Assembly: GCA_022376925.1 (NCBI GenBank)
Contig: JAIOJX010000004.1
Coordinates: 180,387,501-180,451,500, forward strand
Reading direction: 5' to 3'
DNA: 64,000 bases
DNA from: Tragulus kanchil
Lineage: Eukaryota > Chordata > Mammalia > Artiodactyla > Tragulidae
The notes under the pieces were generated by a model that saw only the letters and a program-made list of their open reading frames with translations, was not told the origin of the DNA and did not search any database. The position numbers and the translations under genes were made by a program. Shown here in pieces: positions 1 to 11,700 of the stretch; within the stretch, counting starts at the first letter, position 1, and each line of letters opens with the position of its first letter.

Positions 1-434
1 CCCACAGGCTGCCCCTCAGGAAGGGTGGAGGGCTGGAGGGTGTGGGTGATGAAGCCACTTCCAGAAACCCCAGCCACGGACAGACGGGGGAGAGTTAGTG
101 CTACGCGACACCGGGGATCCAAAGTTGGTGCTGTGACAACCCAGAGGGGTGGGATCGGGAGGAGGGAGGGAGGGGGATTCAAGAGGAAGGGGACCAACGA
201 GATGCTTATATATATATATATACACACACAGACACACACACACCCATATACCTACACATAGGATAGATACACCTGTATATCCCCAAACACCTGTAGCCAA
301 TTCATGTTCATGCATGGCAGAAACCATCACAATATTGTTAAGTAATTATCCTCTAATTAAAAAAAAAAAAGAAACCCTGACCTCTGCCTCCCGCCCTCCG
401 TTGGCCATCCAGGACACCAGAGCTGCCGGAACAT
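1..434. other. Intergenic DNA downstream of TRIOBP
   Basis: It contains a (TA)n/(CA)n microsatellite at about 206-262 and an A-run at 359-371. In human, H1-0 lies downstream of TRIOBP, but no H1-0 sequence is visible here. I see nothing else. Confidence 0.6.
206..262. repeat. TA/CA microsatellite
   Basis: Alternating tatata passes into cacaca with interruptions. It gives rise to spurious Tyr-Ile and His-Thr open frames. Confidence 0.85.
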
Positions 435-440
435 TTTATT
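435..440 (-). terminator. Candidate polyadenylation signal AATAAA
   Basis: On the minus strand the context is AAGTTAATAAAATGTTCC, followed about 20 nt on by a GT-rich stretch (GGTGTCCTGG), the usual layout of a cleavage site. It is the only AATAAA in gene orientation that I found between the stop codon and the window edge. Confidence 0.55.
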
Positions 441-1164
441 AACTTAAAAGAAGGCTCACGGAGCAGGAGCGAAACGCCTGCAAGGGGCAGCTCCCACAGA
501 TCCATGCCCAGGAACCCCTCAGAGCAGGGGATGTGGCCGTGGGGACGACTGCCGGCTCCCTCTGTCCATCCGCCCCTCTGTCCGGAGTCCCAGGGAGTGG
601 GCCCCCGGGACAGGAAGCTGTTAGTGGGAGGTAGGGTAGGGCAGGGAGAGAGCGGGCGGGTCCCTGCCCCTCCCACCGGAGTCCAGCCTGCCGTGGCGGC
701 TGCGGGGCCCCCACGAGACCCGGCTGGGGCGGTGGGCCCAGAAGCCCAAGCAGGTGACTGGGGACAGAGGTGGAGCCGGTGCTGGAGGCACACGCCACCA
801 GGAACTGCTTTTTAAAAAGTATAAAGTGTTTGGGGTGAAAAAAAAGAAAAAAAATCTATATAAAAATCTCTTCACATATAAAATCCTGAAGAAGGTGCAA
901 GGTAAGACCCAGTGCTAGGGGTGCGCTCAGATACGCAGAGTGTACATGTGCGTGTGTGTGTGTGTGTGTGTGTGCCTGTGTGTGTACACGTGTGTGCACG
1001 TGTGGCCCACGGAGAGCAGGGAGAAAGCTTGGCCTCTGACGTCCGTCCAGCAGGGAAGGAAGGCGACTGGTCCTCTTGGACTGGGGGCCTGCAGCGGGGC
1101 TGGACCGCGAGGACCTACAAGACGAGAGTCGGGGAGCCTGCCAGTTAGAAAAGAAACACGCACC

Positions 1165-1640
1165 CCGATGTTCGCAGCGGCACTGTTCACAACAGCCTGG
1201 ACACGGAAGCAACCTAGGCGTCCACTGACAGACAAATGGATCAAGTACTCACATACGCTTACAGTGGACTATTACTCAGCCACAGAAGAGACTGAGACAA
1301 CACCACCTGAGCAACACAGATGGACCTGGAGAGGACTATACTAAGTGAAGTCAGACACAGAAAGATAAACACCACATGCTATCACTTATATGCGGAATTT
1401 TAAAAGAGATAGACGTGAACTTATACTTACAAAGCAAGACAGACTCACGGACACAGAAAACAAACTTACGGCAACCAACGGGGAAGGTGGGGCTGGGGGC
1501 AGGGATGAATTAGGACTTTGGGATTAGCAGATACAAACGACCATGTATAAAACAGGGTCTTACTGTATAGCACAGGGAACTACATTCAGTATCTTATAAT
1601 AAATATAATGGAAAAAAGTCTGAAAAAGGATATATGTATG
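1165..1640 (+). mobile_element. L1 LINE 3' end fragment
   Basis: It has the characteristic 3' end of L1, including 'tggactattactcagcca', 'tatcacttatatg' and 'gacagactcacggacac'. It is truncated at the 5' side and antisense to TRIOBP. Confidence 0.75.
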
Positions 1641-1649
1641 CATTTCTAT

Positions 1650-1711
1650 TGGGTTGGCCAAAAGCTTGTTTCCGTAACATGGAAAAATCCAAACTAACTT
1701 CTGGCCAACCC
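1650..1711. mobile_element. Short mariner-like inverted-repeat element
   Basis: The terminal gggttggccaaaagc pairs with ttctggccaaccc about 45 bases later, giving a near-perfect hairpin. The 'gggttggccaaaaagtt' end is typical of short non-autonomous mariners in ruminant genomes. No transposase remains. Confidence 0.7.
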
Positions 1712-2568
1712 GTGATGCATGTGCATCACTCTGCTGGACACCAGGTGCTAACACAACACTGCAAACTGTCACAGAGACGCTGTAAATCCATTACATTTCC
1801 ATTTTCTACATAAGCACAAGGGGGTATGGGTAATGCCAGACAAGGGTGGCCAGCAGGTCCTTCCAACGCCCCTCAGCCCCACAGGCTGGGCCGGATCTGC
1901 TCCTCTGGGCGTCTTCCCACGCCCGGCCCACGGGGTCCTCTCTCCCGAGAGCCTCAGGAAGTTCCCAAGGACGTGCTGGAAGGAGGAAGCGCCAGGTGGA
2001 CAGGGCGGGAGGAAAGGCATCACAGAGATGCTTCAAACCCCTCAGGCAGAGGCGGCTGTGAGAGCGAGTGGGACAAGCGCGGTGTCCAGTGATGTCTGGG
2101 GTGTGGAGCTCGGAGGAAGGAACGTGGGGGCTCTCGGGGGGTGGGGGGGCTGCGCTGCTGGGCCTGACGAAGGGTGGGCACACCGGATCTGCCACCCAGG
2201 CCCAGGCCGATCAGCGAGGGCACCGCCAGCCCAGGAGGGGCGTGGACGGCTCGGGCTGCAGCTGCGGCTCTGCGTTAAGAAGCCACCACCGCCACGTGGG
2301 CGGACCGGGTGATAATCAGACCTGAACTCACTGGCCCACTTCCGAAGAAACACGCTCACAAAGCACCCTGGGGCCAAGTCGGATGGCTCCCCGGGACACC
2401 ATCAAGCTGCTGAGGTCACTGTCCCCATCCAGACAGGGAGACAGCGGCCGGGAGAAGGAAGTGCCCTGGCCCAGACGGCGGGGCAGGTGTCAGGTGTGGG
2501 CGAGCCTCGCGCGCACCCCTCCAGGCCCGGGGCCCAGTGGCCCCCCGCCCACCTCGCGGCGCCCACCT

Positions 2569-2730
2569 CTACTCGGCCAGGCTGTTGCGCACGGCCTCCT
2601 TCTCCTGGAGGGCAGCCATGGCGAGGCGCAGGTGCTCCTTCAGCTGCTCGATCTCCCGCTCCGACCGCGTCTTGATGTGGTTCAGCTCCACGTACACGTC
2701 CTGGTACTTGCCCGAGGCGAAGCGCTTGTC
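2569..2730 (-). CDS. TRIOBP: TRIOBP last coding exon
   Basis: The coding part has 162 nt, 53 codons plus the TAG stop at 2569-2571: [20 protein letters not shown] then [20 protein letters not shown] and [13 protein letters not shown]. This is the final coiled-coil segment and the family-typical C-terminus. The acceptor is GGCCCCAG. The terminal exon probably continues through about 2.1 kb of 3' UTR to the polyadenylation signal at 435-440. Confidence 0.94.
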   Translation of the reverse strand, partial: DKRFASGKYQDVYVELNHIKTRSEREIEQLKEHLRLAMAALQEKEAVRNSLAE

Positions 2731-5700
2731 CTGGGGCCGGCGGGGCTGTGAGGCTGTGGAGTCCTCCTCGGCCCCGCCCACTGCCAGCACAGAGCAGCCA
2801 GGCCCCTCCACAGCCCCGGGGCTCCCGCCCTCCAGGCGGCCCCCCAGATGGCCCCAACTCCACCCGGTGGCACGGGCCGCAACAGCATTCAAGAGGAGAG
2901 CGGAGGCTCAGGGCGGTGGGGCTTCTGTCTGAGGCCACACAGCAGCGAGTGGCTGGGAAACAGGTCAGCCGGGCCCCGTGCAGGGCTCCTTCCAGGCGTC
3001 TGGCTCTCACACACTCCCCAAGGCACCAACACACCGAGGGCGTCGAAGACTCAGGGGCACGGCACCAAGGGTGGGGCAGACTGGGCCCCGAATCTTGGCC
3101 CCCCGCTCCTGGGAACTCGGCTTATCCCTGACTGGAATGCACGAGGGCAGGGACTCCGGTCCTGTCCCCAGCTGTCACTCGGCACCCAGTGCAGTGCCGA
3201 GCATACAGCAGGTGCTCAATAAACATCTTCTGAGTAGTGGCTTGGCCAAAAAGTTCATCTGGGGCTTTTCGCTAAGGTATTATTGGCCAACCCGAGAAAA
3301 GCAAGTGTGGCCTGGAGCAAGTCACTACCCTCTCTTAGCCCCACTTTCTCTGTCTGTAAATGAGAATCGTCTCATGACATCCGACACTGCGTGGGGAAGG
3401 CACAGGGAGAGGCTGATGAAGCCAGGAGGGGCCGGCGCAGCGCAGGTGCCCACAGGAAGGGCCGCCGCTGGACCCAGCCGCTCCCCACCCCTCGGGCACC
3501 GCTCCGCCGACGGGGCCTCACCTTCTGCATCGTCTGGAGCTCATCCCGGAGGCACTGCACCTCCTTCTTCAGGTACTGCAGCTCATTCTCCTTCACGCGG
3601 AGCAGCACCTGGGGTCAAAGGTGCCGGGCTGAGCTCGGGCCAGAGCTCCCCGGCCCACCGCACCCCAAAGCCTGGCTTCCCTCTGCTTCGGGCCCCTAGA
3701 ATGCAGCTCCCAACTTGCACCAGGGTGCCTAGGGACAGATGCCTCCTGGAAGCTCTCTCAGCCCATCTGTGCCATGTGAGTGGGTATCTCGTGGTCACCT
3801 CTGTTGTGGCCTCAACATGGTGCCAGGCCCTCAACTTGGACGCCAGGCCCCCTTTGCTGAGGGCAAAGATCATGATCAGAAGCCACCGTGTGGCCCTCGT
3901 GTGAGCCAGAGAGGGCTGGGCTTTCTCATGAACTGTTTCCTAAACCCTGATGAGCAAGTCCTGCTCTCCTGACCTGACTGAGTGGGAGGCAGGTTCAGCC
4001 AGAGCAAGGGAGGCTTAAAAGCTCAGACTCTGGAGGCTCAGGGCGGTGGGGCCTTGAGGCACAGCAGCAGTGGCTGGGAAACAGGTCAGCCGGGCCCGTG
4101 CAGGGCTCCTTCCAGGCGTCTGGCTCTCACACACTCCCCAAGGCACCAACACACCGAGGGCGTCGAAGACTCAGGGGCACGGCACCAAGGGTGGGGCAGA
4201 CTGGGCCCCGAATCTTGGCCCCCCGCTCCTGGGAACTCGGCTTATCCCTGACTGGAATGCACGAGGGCAGGGACTCCGGTCCTGTCCCCAGCTGTCACTC
4301 GGCACCCAGTGCAGTGCCGAGCATACAGCAGGTGCTCAATAAACATCTTCTGAGTAGTGGCTTGGCCAAAAAGTTCATCTGGGGCTTTTCGCTAAGGTAT
4401 TATTGGCCAACCCGAGAAAAGCAAGTGTGGCCTGGAGCAAGTCACTACCCTCTCTTAGCCCCACTTTCTCTGTCTGTAAATGAGAATCGTCTCATGACAT
4501 CCGACACTGCGTGGGGAAGGCACAGGGAGAGGCTGATGAAGCCAGGAGGGGCCGGCGCAGCGCAGGTGCCCACAGGAAGGGCCGCCGCTGGACCCAGCCG
4601 CTCCCCACCCCTCGGGCACCGCTCCGCCGACGGGGCCTCACCTTCTGCATCGTCTGGAGCTCATCCCGGAGGCACTGCACCTCCTTCTTCAGGTACTGCA
4701 GCTCATTCTCCTTCACGCGGAGCAGCACCTGGGGTCAAAGGTGCCGGGCTGAGCTCGGGCCAGAGCTCCCCGGCCCACCGCACCCCAAAGCCTGGCTTCC
4801 CTCTGCTTCGGGCCCCTAGAATGCAGCTCCCAACTTGCACCAGGGTGCCTAGGGACAGATGCCTCCTGGAAGCTCTCTCAGCCCATCTGTGCCATGTGAG
4901 TGGGTATCTCGTGGTCACCTCTGTTGTGGCCTCAACATGGTGCCAGGCCCTCAACTTGGACGCCAGGCCCCCTTTGCTGAGGGCAAAGATCATGATCAGA
5001 AGCCACCGTGTGGCCCTCGTGTGAGCCAGAGAGGGCTGGGCTTTCTCATGAACTGTTTCCTAAACCCTGATGAGCAAGTCCTGCTCTCCTGACCTGACTG
5101 AGTGGGAGGCAGGTTCAGCCAGAGCAAGGGAGGCTTAAAAGCTCAGACTCTGGAGCCAGGCTGCCTGGCTTTTCCTTCCTGGTTCAAATTCCTGCGCCCA
5201 CGCTGACCAGCCATGTGGCCTTGGGCAAGGCACCTAACCTTCCTGTGTCTCAGTTTCCTCACCTGTAAAATGGGGACAGTAACAGCATCTCTTTTATAGA
5301 ACTGTTACAGGCTTCAGTGAGGCAGCAGATGTAAGGGCTTACAGAAATGCCAGGCAGGGAGTAAGGCTGTGTATAAATTTTTGTTAAATGCAATAAAAGA
5401 CTAGGGTAATCCTGGGACCACATATACATTTTCTTCACTCCAGCTTCTCCCAGTGAGGGAGGGGCTGGCTCCATTTTACACATGAGCCACTAGAGCTCAG
5501 GGAGGCGAGGGGACGGGGCGTGGTCACACAGCCGTCCGGGGTAGGACTCGGGTGGAGAGCTTTCGCCCAGCCGGCCAGGAGCGCCGAGTGCACAGCAGGC
5601 CTCCGCCCCCGCTGCCCTGCGCTTTCCCCACTGCGGGGCGGCTTGGCCTGGGGTGGGGGGCGGGCACACCTCGAGTTCACAGGAGCTCCGCTCGCTGCTG

Positions 5701-8700
5701 CGCCCGCAGCCACTGCCCGTCCCTGCGCCCCGCGAGGCGATGAAGCTGCGCAGCCGGTCGATCTCCTCCGACAGGCGGGCGTGCAGCTCCTGGGGGGCGG
5801 GGTGGTCAGCGCGGGGTGCCGCGACGCCCGCGCTGCCCCCGCCCGTGGGCCAGGCCCACCTGGTTGTGGCGCAGCAGCTCCTGGCCCTCCTGCTGGCAGC
5901 GCCGCAGCGTGTGCTCCCGCTCCTCGGCCTGCCGCGTCAGCGCCCCGATCTCCAGGCACTTCTGCGAGTACCGCTCCGACAGCACCTGCAGCTCCCGCTG
6001 CAGCGCCTCCACGTCTGACCTGAGGGCGAGGCGGCGAAGGACGGCTGGGTCTCCTGCCCTCTGCCAGGCCGCAGCAGGGCCTGCACTCAGCAGCTCGGGA
6101 CGCCTGGTTCTCACGCCCGCACGGCCTGTAGCCCACTGTGGGTCTGGGAACTGGTGTCGGGCACCTCCCCTAAGAGGGGTGGGTGGCTTGGAGAAGCCCA
6201 GCTCTCGTGCCTCCGTGGCCCCAGCATTCCAGAACTGTGCCCTGACAGGGAGGGACACTGACTGGCTGAGACCGTGGCCCAGCTCTGCAGTCGCTTAGTT
6301 GTGTCTGACTCGTTGTGACCCCATAGACTGTAGCCGGCCAGGCTCCTCTGTCCAAGGAGTTTCCCAGGCAAGAGCAGTGGAGTGGGTTGCCATTCCCTTC
6401 TCCAGGGGATCTCCCTGACCCAGAGATTGAGCCTGGGTCTCCAGCATTGCGGGCAGATTCTTCAGTGTCTGCGTCTCCAGGGAAGGCCCTAAGCCCTGCT
6501 CTAGGGGCCACGAAAGCGGGGAGGCAGAGGGGGAGGCTGCGACTGGCTAGACAAGGAGGAGCCTGCGTGCTGTCGTGGGCACGGGCGTGGGGATCCCGCT
6601 GCTTCCGTTCCCTGCGCCCCGCGACTGGAGCAGGAGTCTCAGCTGGGGACACACGGGCAGGCCCTCGGCCAGGGGTCTCCGCACAGGTCCCCCACTCGTG
6701 GCCAGCAGAGTGGACTCGGGCCCGGGCTCAGAGGGCGGCCTTGCACCCGGACAGCAGGGCCCAGTTCCGTCTTACTGGTGCTGCTTCCGGAGGCCGTCCG
6801 GGCCCTGCTGGAGACTCCGGGTCTTGCTCAGCTCCCGGCTCAGCTCCTCCTGGTAGGCTTTCTTCATGGCTTCGATGGCTGGAAGCAGGCCAGAAAGGCA
6901 GAAGGGAGAACAGGGAGGGTCAGTAGTCATGAGCTCTGCTTCTTCTCGGACTCCGCATGGAGACAGGAGCAGAGCGTGGGGAGCGAGGGGCGCTGGGCTG
7001 GGCCGGGTCCGGGACTGAGTGGCTTTGGGTAAGCGGCTCAGCCTCTCTGAGCCTGTCCACCGAGGGAGGATGGCAGTCCCTGTCTAAACGGTCCTGTTGG
7101 GAGACACCTCCGTGACTGCCACTACCTCTTGCTGTTACTGATTTCTGGGTAAGACGACACACAGTCCTCCTTGCAAAGCCTCGAAGGTTCTTGAACCGGG
7201 TTGGCCTGTCTGGCCCAGCCAAGTGGTCAAAAGCATGGCCTCTGTGGCTGGCACAAACCTGTGTGATTTTGTGCAAGGGACCTAACCCCTCTGTGCCTTG
7301 AATCCTCACCTAGAGAACAGGGATAACAATAATGCCTTCTCTCGTGCATCACTGGAAGATGCGTGTAGAGCATGCAGACAGAAAAATGCATGGCACAGGG
7401 GCAGGACCCGGACCTTGGCCCCCGGATTTATTTGCGGTCTGCAAGCCCCCAAGGCCCGGCTCTTTCCACATTCACACGGGGTGGCTGGGAGGATTAAACA
7501 AGCCCTCATTCATGGTCTTATCCATGAACCCACAAGCTCTGAACACTGGAAGCGTCCACAACTCTCTCAGTGGCAATCCCCAGCCCGCACAGACCCAAGG
7601 CTGTCTACGGTCATTACTGTCTTACTCAAGTGCAACACCGAGAAACTCACCGTAAAATCTTAGTGCCAGACTTCAAGTGAGGCCCAGATCCTGCTAGGGG
7701 AGGATGTCTAATATATATACTGCGTTATTATGCTAATATGCAAAACACACTGACCCCAGGGTTTGGGATGAGGGGCCCTCAGTTTTGGGGCTTGAACACT
7801 GGCAGGTGACAAGCTCCGTATCATGAGGCCTCACTCATCACGTCCTCTATTCTGCAACCCCTCTGGAAGTGTCTAGGATATGCCAGACACACACAGCAGC
7901 AGGGGACAGAGAGGAGGGGGAAAGCTGGCCAGCATCCTGGGCATGCCTGTTCCTGACCCGGACGAGCAGAGGGAAGGGTTTAGAGCACGGCTTTGCAGTC
8001 AGAATGCTCTGGGCTCCAACTCCAGCTGCTGCTGTCTCCGAGCTATGCCATCTAGGATGAATCACTAACTTCTCTGAGCCTGTTTCCTCATCTGTGAAAT
8101 GGGTTCACTCCCTGGGGCACCACAAGGACTAAAGTTGCTCATGGGGGTAGTAGGCTTTGGTAAATGCCCACACACTTCCTGGCTCTCTCCTGGGTCCCAC
8201 CCAGAGGCCCAGTGGGATGGCACCCCTAGGAAAGCAGGGTCTGTGGCTGAGCTATCTCTCCCCAGCACACCGAATGGACCTGGCCGTGGGCTGGAGCTCA
8301 GTGCATGGGCATGTGGCTTGAGGTGGGTTTCCCAGTAGCCACAAGCCTGGAGGCAGAAGACCCTAACCCTAACCCATGAAGGGGGGTCCTTTATTGAGTA
8401 TCCCCTTGGCAAGAAGGGTCAGAGGCCACACCTAGGGGATCCTGACCTCTCACCCCAAGGTTAGCACCAGACCCTCCTCTCTTATTCAAAGGCCTCCAGT
8501 CAGGAGGAGCCGCAGCTTGGAGGCTGGCGGGGCCCCGCTTGCTGCTCCTGCTGGGGGTCCCCACCCGCCTGGGGTCCTCCCCCGAGGCCGTGGCCGCCGT
8601 CTCCTTGGCCAGGAGGTTGGTGGGGCCAGGCCCCACGTGCCACTCCCACCCCAGGCCCCCACCCGAGGCCGTGGCCGCCGTCTCCTCGGCCAGGAGGTTG

Positions 8701-11700
8701 GTGGGGCCCAGTCCCATGCGCCGCTCCCACCTCAGGCCCCCACCCGCCCGGGGTCCTCACCCGAGGCCGTGGCCGCCGTCTCCTCGGCCAGGAGCCACTC
8801 CTTCTCCTGCTGCAGCCGCTGCAGCTCCCGCTCGTGGTGCCGCTGCAGCTCCTCCATGACCTGCTGGTGCGAAGACTCCATCTCCGCCAGGCTGCGCTCA
8901 CACGCCTCCTGCAGGGGCGAGGCCAGGCGGTCATGGGCGGCCCCGTGGCCCAGGGGGCAGCCTTTGCCCAGCCTGAGGCAAGAAGACGGGCGGGGGTGGG
9001 GGGGCAGGCCTGCCTTGGTCCAGGCGACACGGCCACCCCAACACCCTGGCATCCTCAGCCTGCATCTGCCCCGGCCCCGACCCCGGCCGTCCACACCCCT
9101 GCCGTCTTTCCGCCCTGCAAGGCAAGTCCCTGCTCCAGCGTCTGACCCACCCTGAGGGCTCAACCTAGGCCCACCCCAACCAAGAAACGCCATAGGTATT
9201 AAAAAAGACACCAAACGGGGCTTCCCCTGGCGGTCCAGTGGGTAAGGACACCGCCTTCCAGTGCAAGGGGCGCCGGTTCGATCCCTGGCCTGGGAGGATC
9301 CCACGTGCCGCGGAGCGGCTGGACCCATGTGTCCAATTACCGAGCCGGAGCTCGGCCACCCAGAGGCCCAGTGGGATGGCACCCCTAGGAAAGCAGGGTC
9401 TGTGGCTGAGCTATCTCTCCCCAGCACACCGAATGGACCTGGCCGTGGGCTGGAGCTCAGTGCATGGGCATGTGGCTTGAGGTGGGTTTCCCAGTAGCCA
9501 CAAGCCTGGAGGCAGAAGACCCTAACCCTAACCCATGAAGGGGGGTCCTTTATTGAGTATCCCCTTGGCAAGAAGGGTCAGAGGCCACACCTAGGGGATC
9601 CTGACCTCTCACCCCAAGGTTAGCACCAGACCCTCCTCTCTTATTCAAAGGCCTCCAGTCAGGAGGAGCCGCAGCTTGGAGGCTGGCGGGGCCCCGCTTG
9701 CTGCTCCTGCTGGGGGTCCCCACCCGCCTGGGGTCCTCCCCCGAGGCCGTGGCCGCCGTCTCCTTGGCCAGGAGGTTGGTGGGGCCAGGCCCCACGTGCC
9801 ACTCCCACCCCAGGCCCCCACCCGAGGCCGTGGCCGCCGTCTCCTCGGCCAGGAGGTTGGTGGGGCCCAGTCCCATGCGCCGCTCCCACCTCAGGCCCCC
9901 ACCCGCCCGGGGTCCTCACCCGAGGCCGTGGCCGCCGTCTCCTCGGCCAGGAGCCACTCCTTCTCCTGCTGCAGCCGCTGCAGCTCCCGCTCGTGGTGCC
10001 GCTGCAGCTCCTCCATGACCTGCTGGTGCGAAGACTCCATCTCCGCCAGGCTGCGCTCACACGCCTCCTGCAGGGGCGAGGCCAGGCGGTCATGGGCGGC
10101 CCCGTGGCCCAGGGGGCAGCCTTTGCCCAGCCTGAGGCAAGAAGACGGGCGGGGGTGGGGGGGCAGGCCTGCCTTGGTCCAGGCGACACGGCCACCCCAA
10201 CACCCTGGCATCCTCAGCCTGCATCTGCCCCGGCCCCGACCCCGGCCGTCCACACCCCTGCCGTCTTTCCGCCCTGCAAGGCAAGTCCCTGCTCCAGCGT
10301 CTGACCCACCCTGAGGGCTCAACCTAGGCCCACCCCAACCAAGAAACGCCATAGGTATTAAAAAAGACACCAAACGGGGCTTCCCCTGGCGGTCCAGTGG
10401 GTAAGGACACCGCCTTCCAGTGCAAGGGGCGCCGGTTCGATCCCTGGCCTGGGAGGATCCCACGTGCCGCGGAGCGGCTGGACCCATGTGTCCAATTACC
10501 GAGCCGGAGCTCTGGAGCGCATGCGCCCAGAGCCAGTGCTCTGCAACGACAGACGCCACCGCGAAGGGAGGCCCACAGGAGCCAAAAAACAAAGATGGAT
10601 GAAACCAGAGAAATGAAAGACCAATAGGAGTGGCCCGCCCGCTCCCCTCCCTCCCCAACCCGACCCCCGCCCAAAAATAAAGAAATAAACAAATATTAAA
10701 AAAAAAAAAGACACCAAACAAAACAGTTCACGGCACGCTCACACCTCTGAGCTTTAGCTCACACTGTTCCCGCTGCCTGGAACATCCTTCTACGGCTTCC
10801 TCTTCCTGGGTAATTCACTTGGCCCGTAGCCCAGCTTAAACATCCCCCAGCTCTGACTCCAGTCAGCCTCTCCCCTGCCTTCAAAGGGTCTGCTTCTGCC
10901 AGATCATAAATTCCCCCCAAACAAGGAAGAGCTGATCTAGCTCAGAGTCGCTGGGGTCTGGGCCAGGGCCTGACGGGTGGCAGGTGCTGAGTAAGTAAAC
11001 TGAAATTGATGACTGATCACAAAATGAGGGTGTGTAGACAAGATTGGCAAGGTTTTAAACGACTGGTAATACCCACTACCGGGAGCGTCGGCTATGACAG
11101 GGCGCACAGAGGGCCATTTGGTGGCATCATCACCTGTTAATGACCCTTTATCCTTGCAGGTCCATCCCTAGGAAGGACCCCACAGAAATTCACGTGTGTA
11201 CGAAGACGCATGGACAAGGGTATTCCCTACGGCCAGGTTGGTAACAGATGAAAACTGGAAAGCTGCTCCCTCTGGCCTGCCTTCCAGAGGGCCCGTCGAC
11301 TGCCGCCTCCAACACAGATCAGAGCAGATAAAGTGATCGTGGCCCCTTCCAGCAGGCACTGAGCTCTGGAGGTGAGACCCCGGGTCACCTGGCCGCTGCC
11401 CTGCGGTGGCCAACCCCACGCGCTGGAAGAGGGGTGCCCCCGTGGCCTGAGATTCCAAGCTGGGGAATCCCTCCCCTGCTGTGACCTCGCCAGGGTCCAC
11501 GGACCCTCCAGCTGCCTTCCCCGGGGCCCAGTGGGACGCAGACGGCTCAGCTCCTCTTCTCGGGAACCCGCCCCACCATCTTGGGCGGCTTCCCCGTCAC
11601 GCCCCTCTCACCCCCAATTCCACGTGCTTGCCCTCCCCACGCCGATCCAACAGGACGAAACGCTGACAGCCTTGGGGAGCCCAACAGGTGCCTGGGGACC

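Larger units (their letters stand above)
435..2568 (-). other. TRIOBP: Probable TRIOBP 3' untranslated region
   Basis: No coding frame or convincing splice pair is seen between the stop at 2569 and the AATAAA at 435-440, so I read this stretch as the 3' UTR. It is inflated by an L1 3' fragment (about 1165-1640, antisense to the gene), a short mariner-like inverted repeat (1650-1711) and a GT-rich tract (about 950-1000). The boundary is inferred; an earlier polyadenylation site without AATAAA is possible. Confidence 0.55.
2902..5153. repeat. Tandem block duplication 1 (offset about 1,120)
   Basis: Copy A is about 2902-4032 and copy B about 4032-5153. The copies are nearly identical except that the first 80 bases of copy B lack about 10 bases in small deletions. 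The block contains the 87-nt coiled-coil exon, so that exon appears twice. Confidence 0.95.
8198..10511. repeat. Tandem block duplication 2 (offset 1,159)
   Basis: Copy A is about 8198-9355 and copy B 9357-10511. The junction falls in the middle of a SINE whose first half is therefore present at 9225-9354 without its second half. The block contains the 148-nt exon and its minisatellite. Confidence 0.95.

Noticed and set aside
206..262. CRISPR-like or regulatory repeat
   Set aside because: Simple TA/CA microsatellite in mammalian DNA without spacers.
3522..4728. A real in-frame exon duplication lengthening the coiled coil by 29 residues
   Set aside because: The copies are identical through intron and exon, and the same pattern recurs at 16 other places, often breaking exons.
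8361..8376. Telomere-like ccctaaccctaaccc (again at 9520)
   Set aside because: Only two and a half units; too short to mark a fusion or an interstitial telomere.
10376..10450. tRNA-like A and B boxes
   Set aside because: They belong to SINEs; no cloverleaf with an acceptor stem and anticodon arm is present, so there is no functional tRNA gene.
10397..10627. Recurrent small frame '[20 protein letters not shown]' at many sites
   Set aside because: It is the translated head of a tRNA-derived SINE, repeated wherever the SINE occurs; not a gene family.
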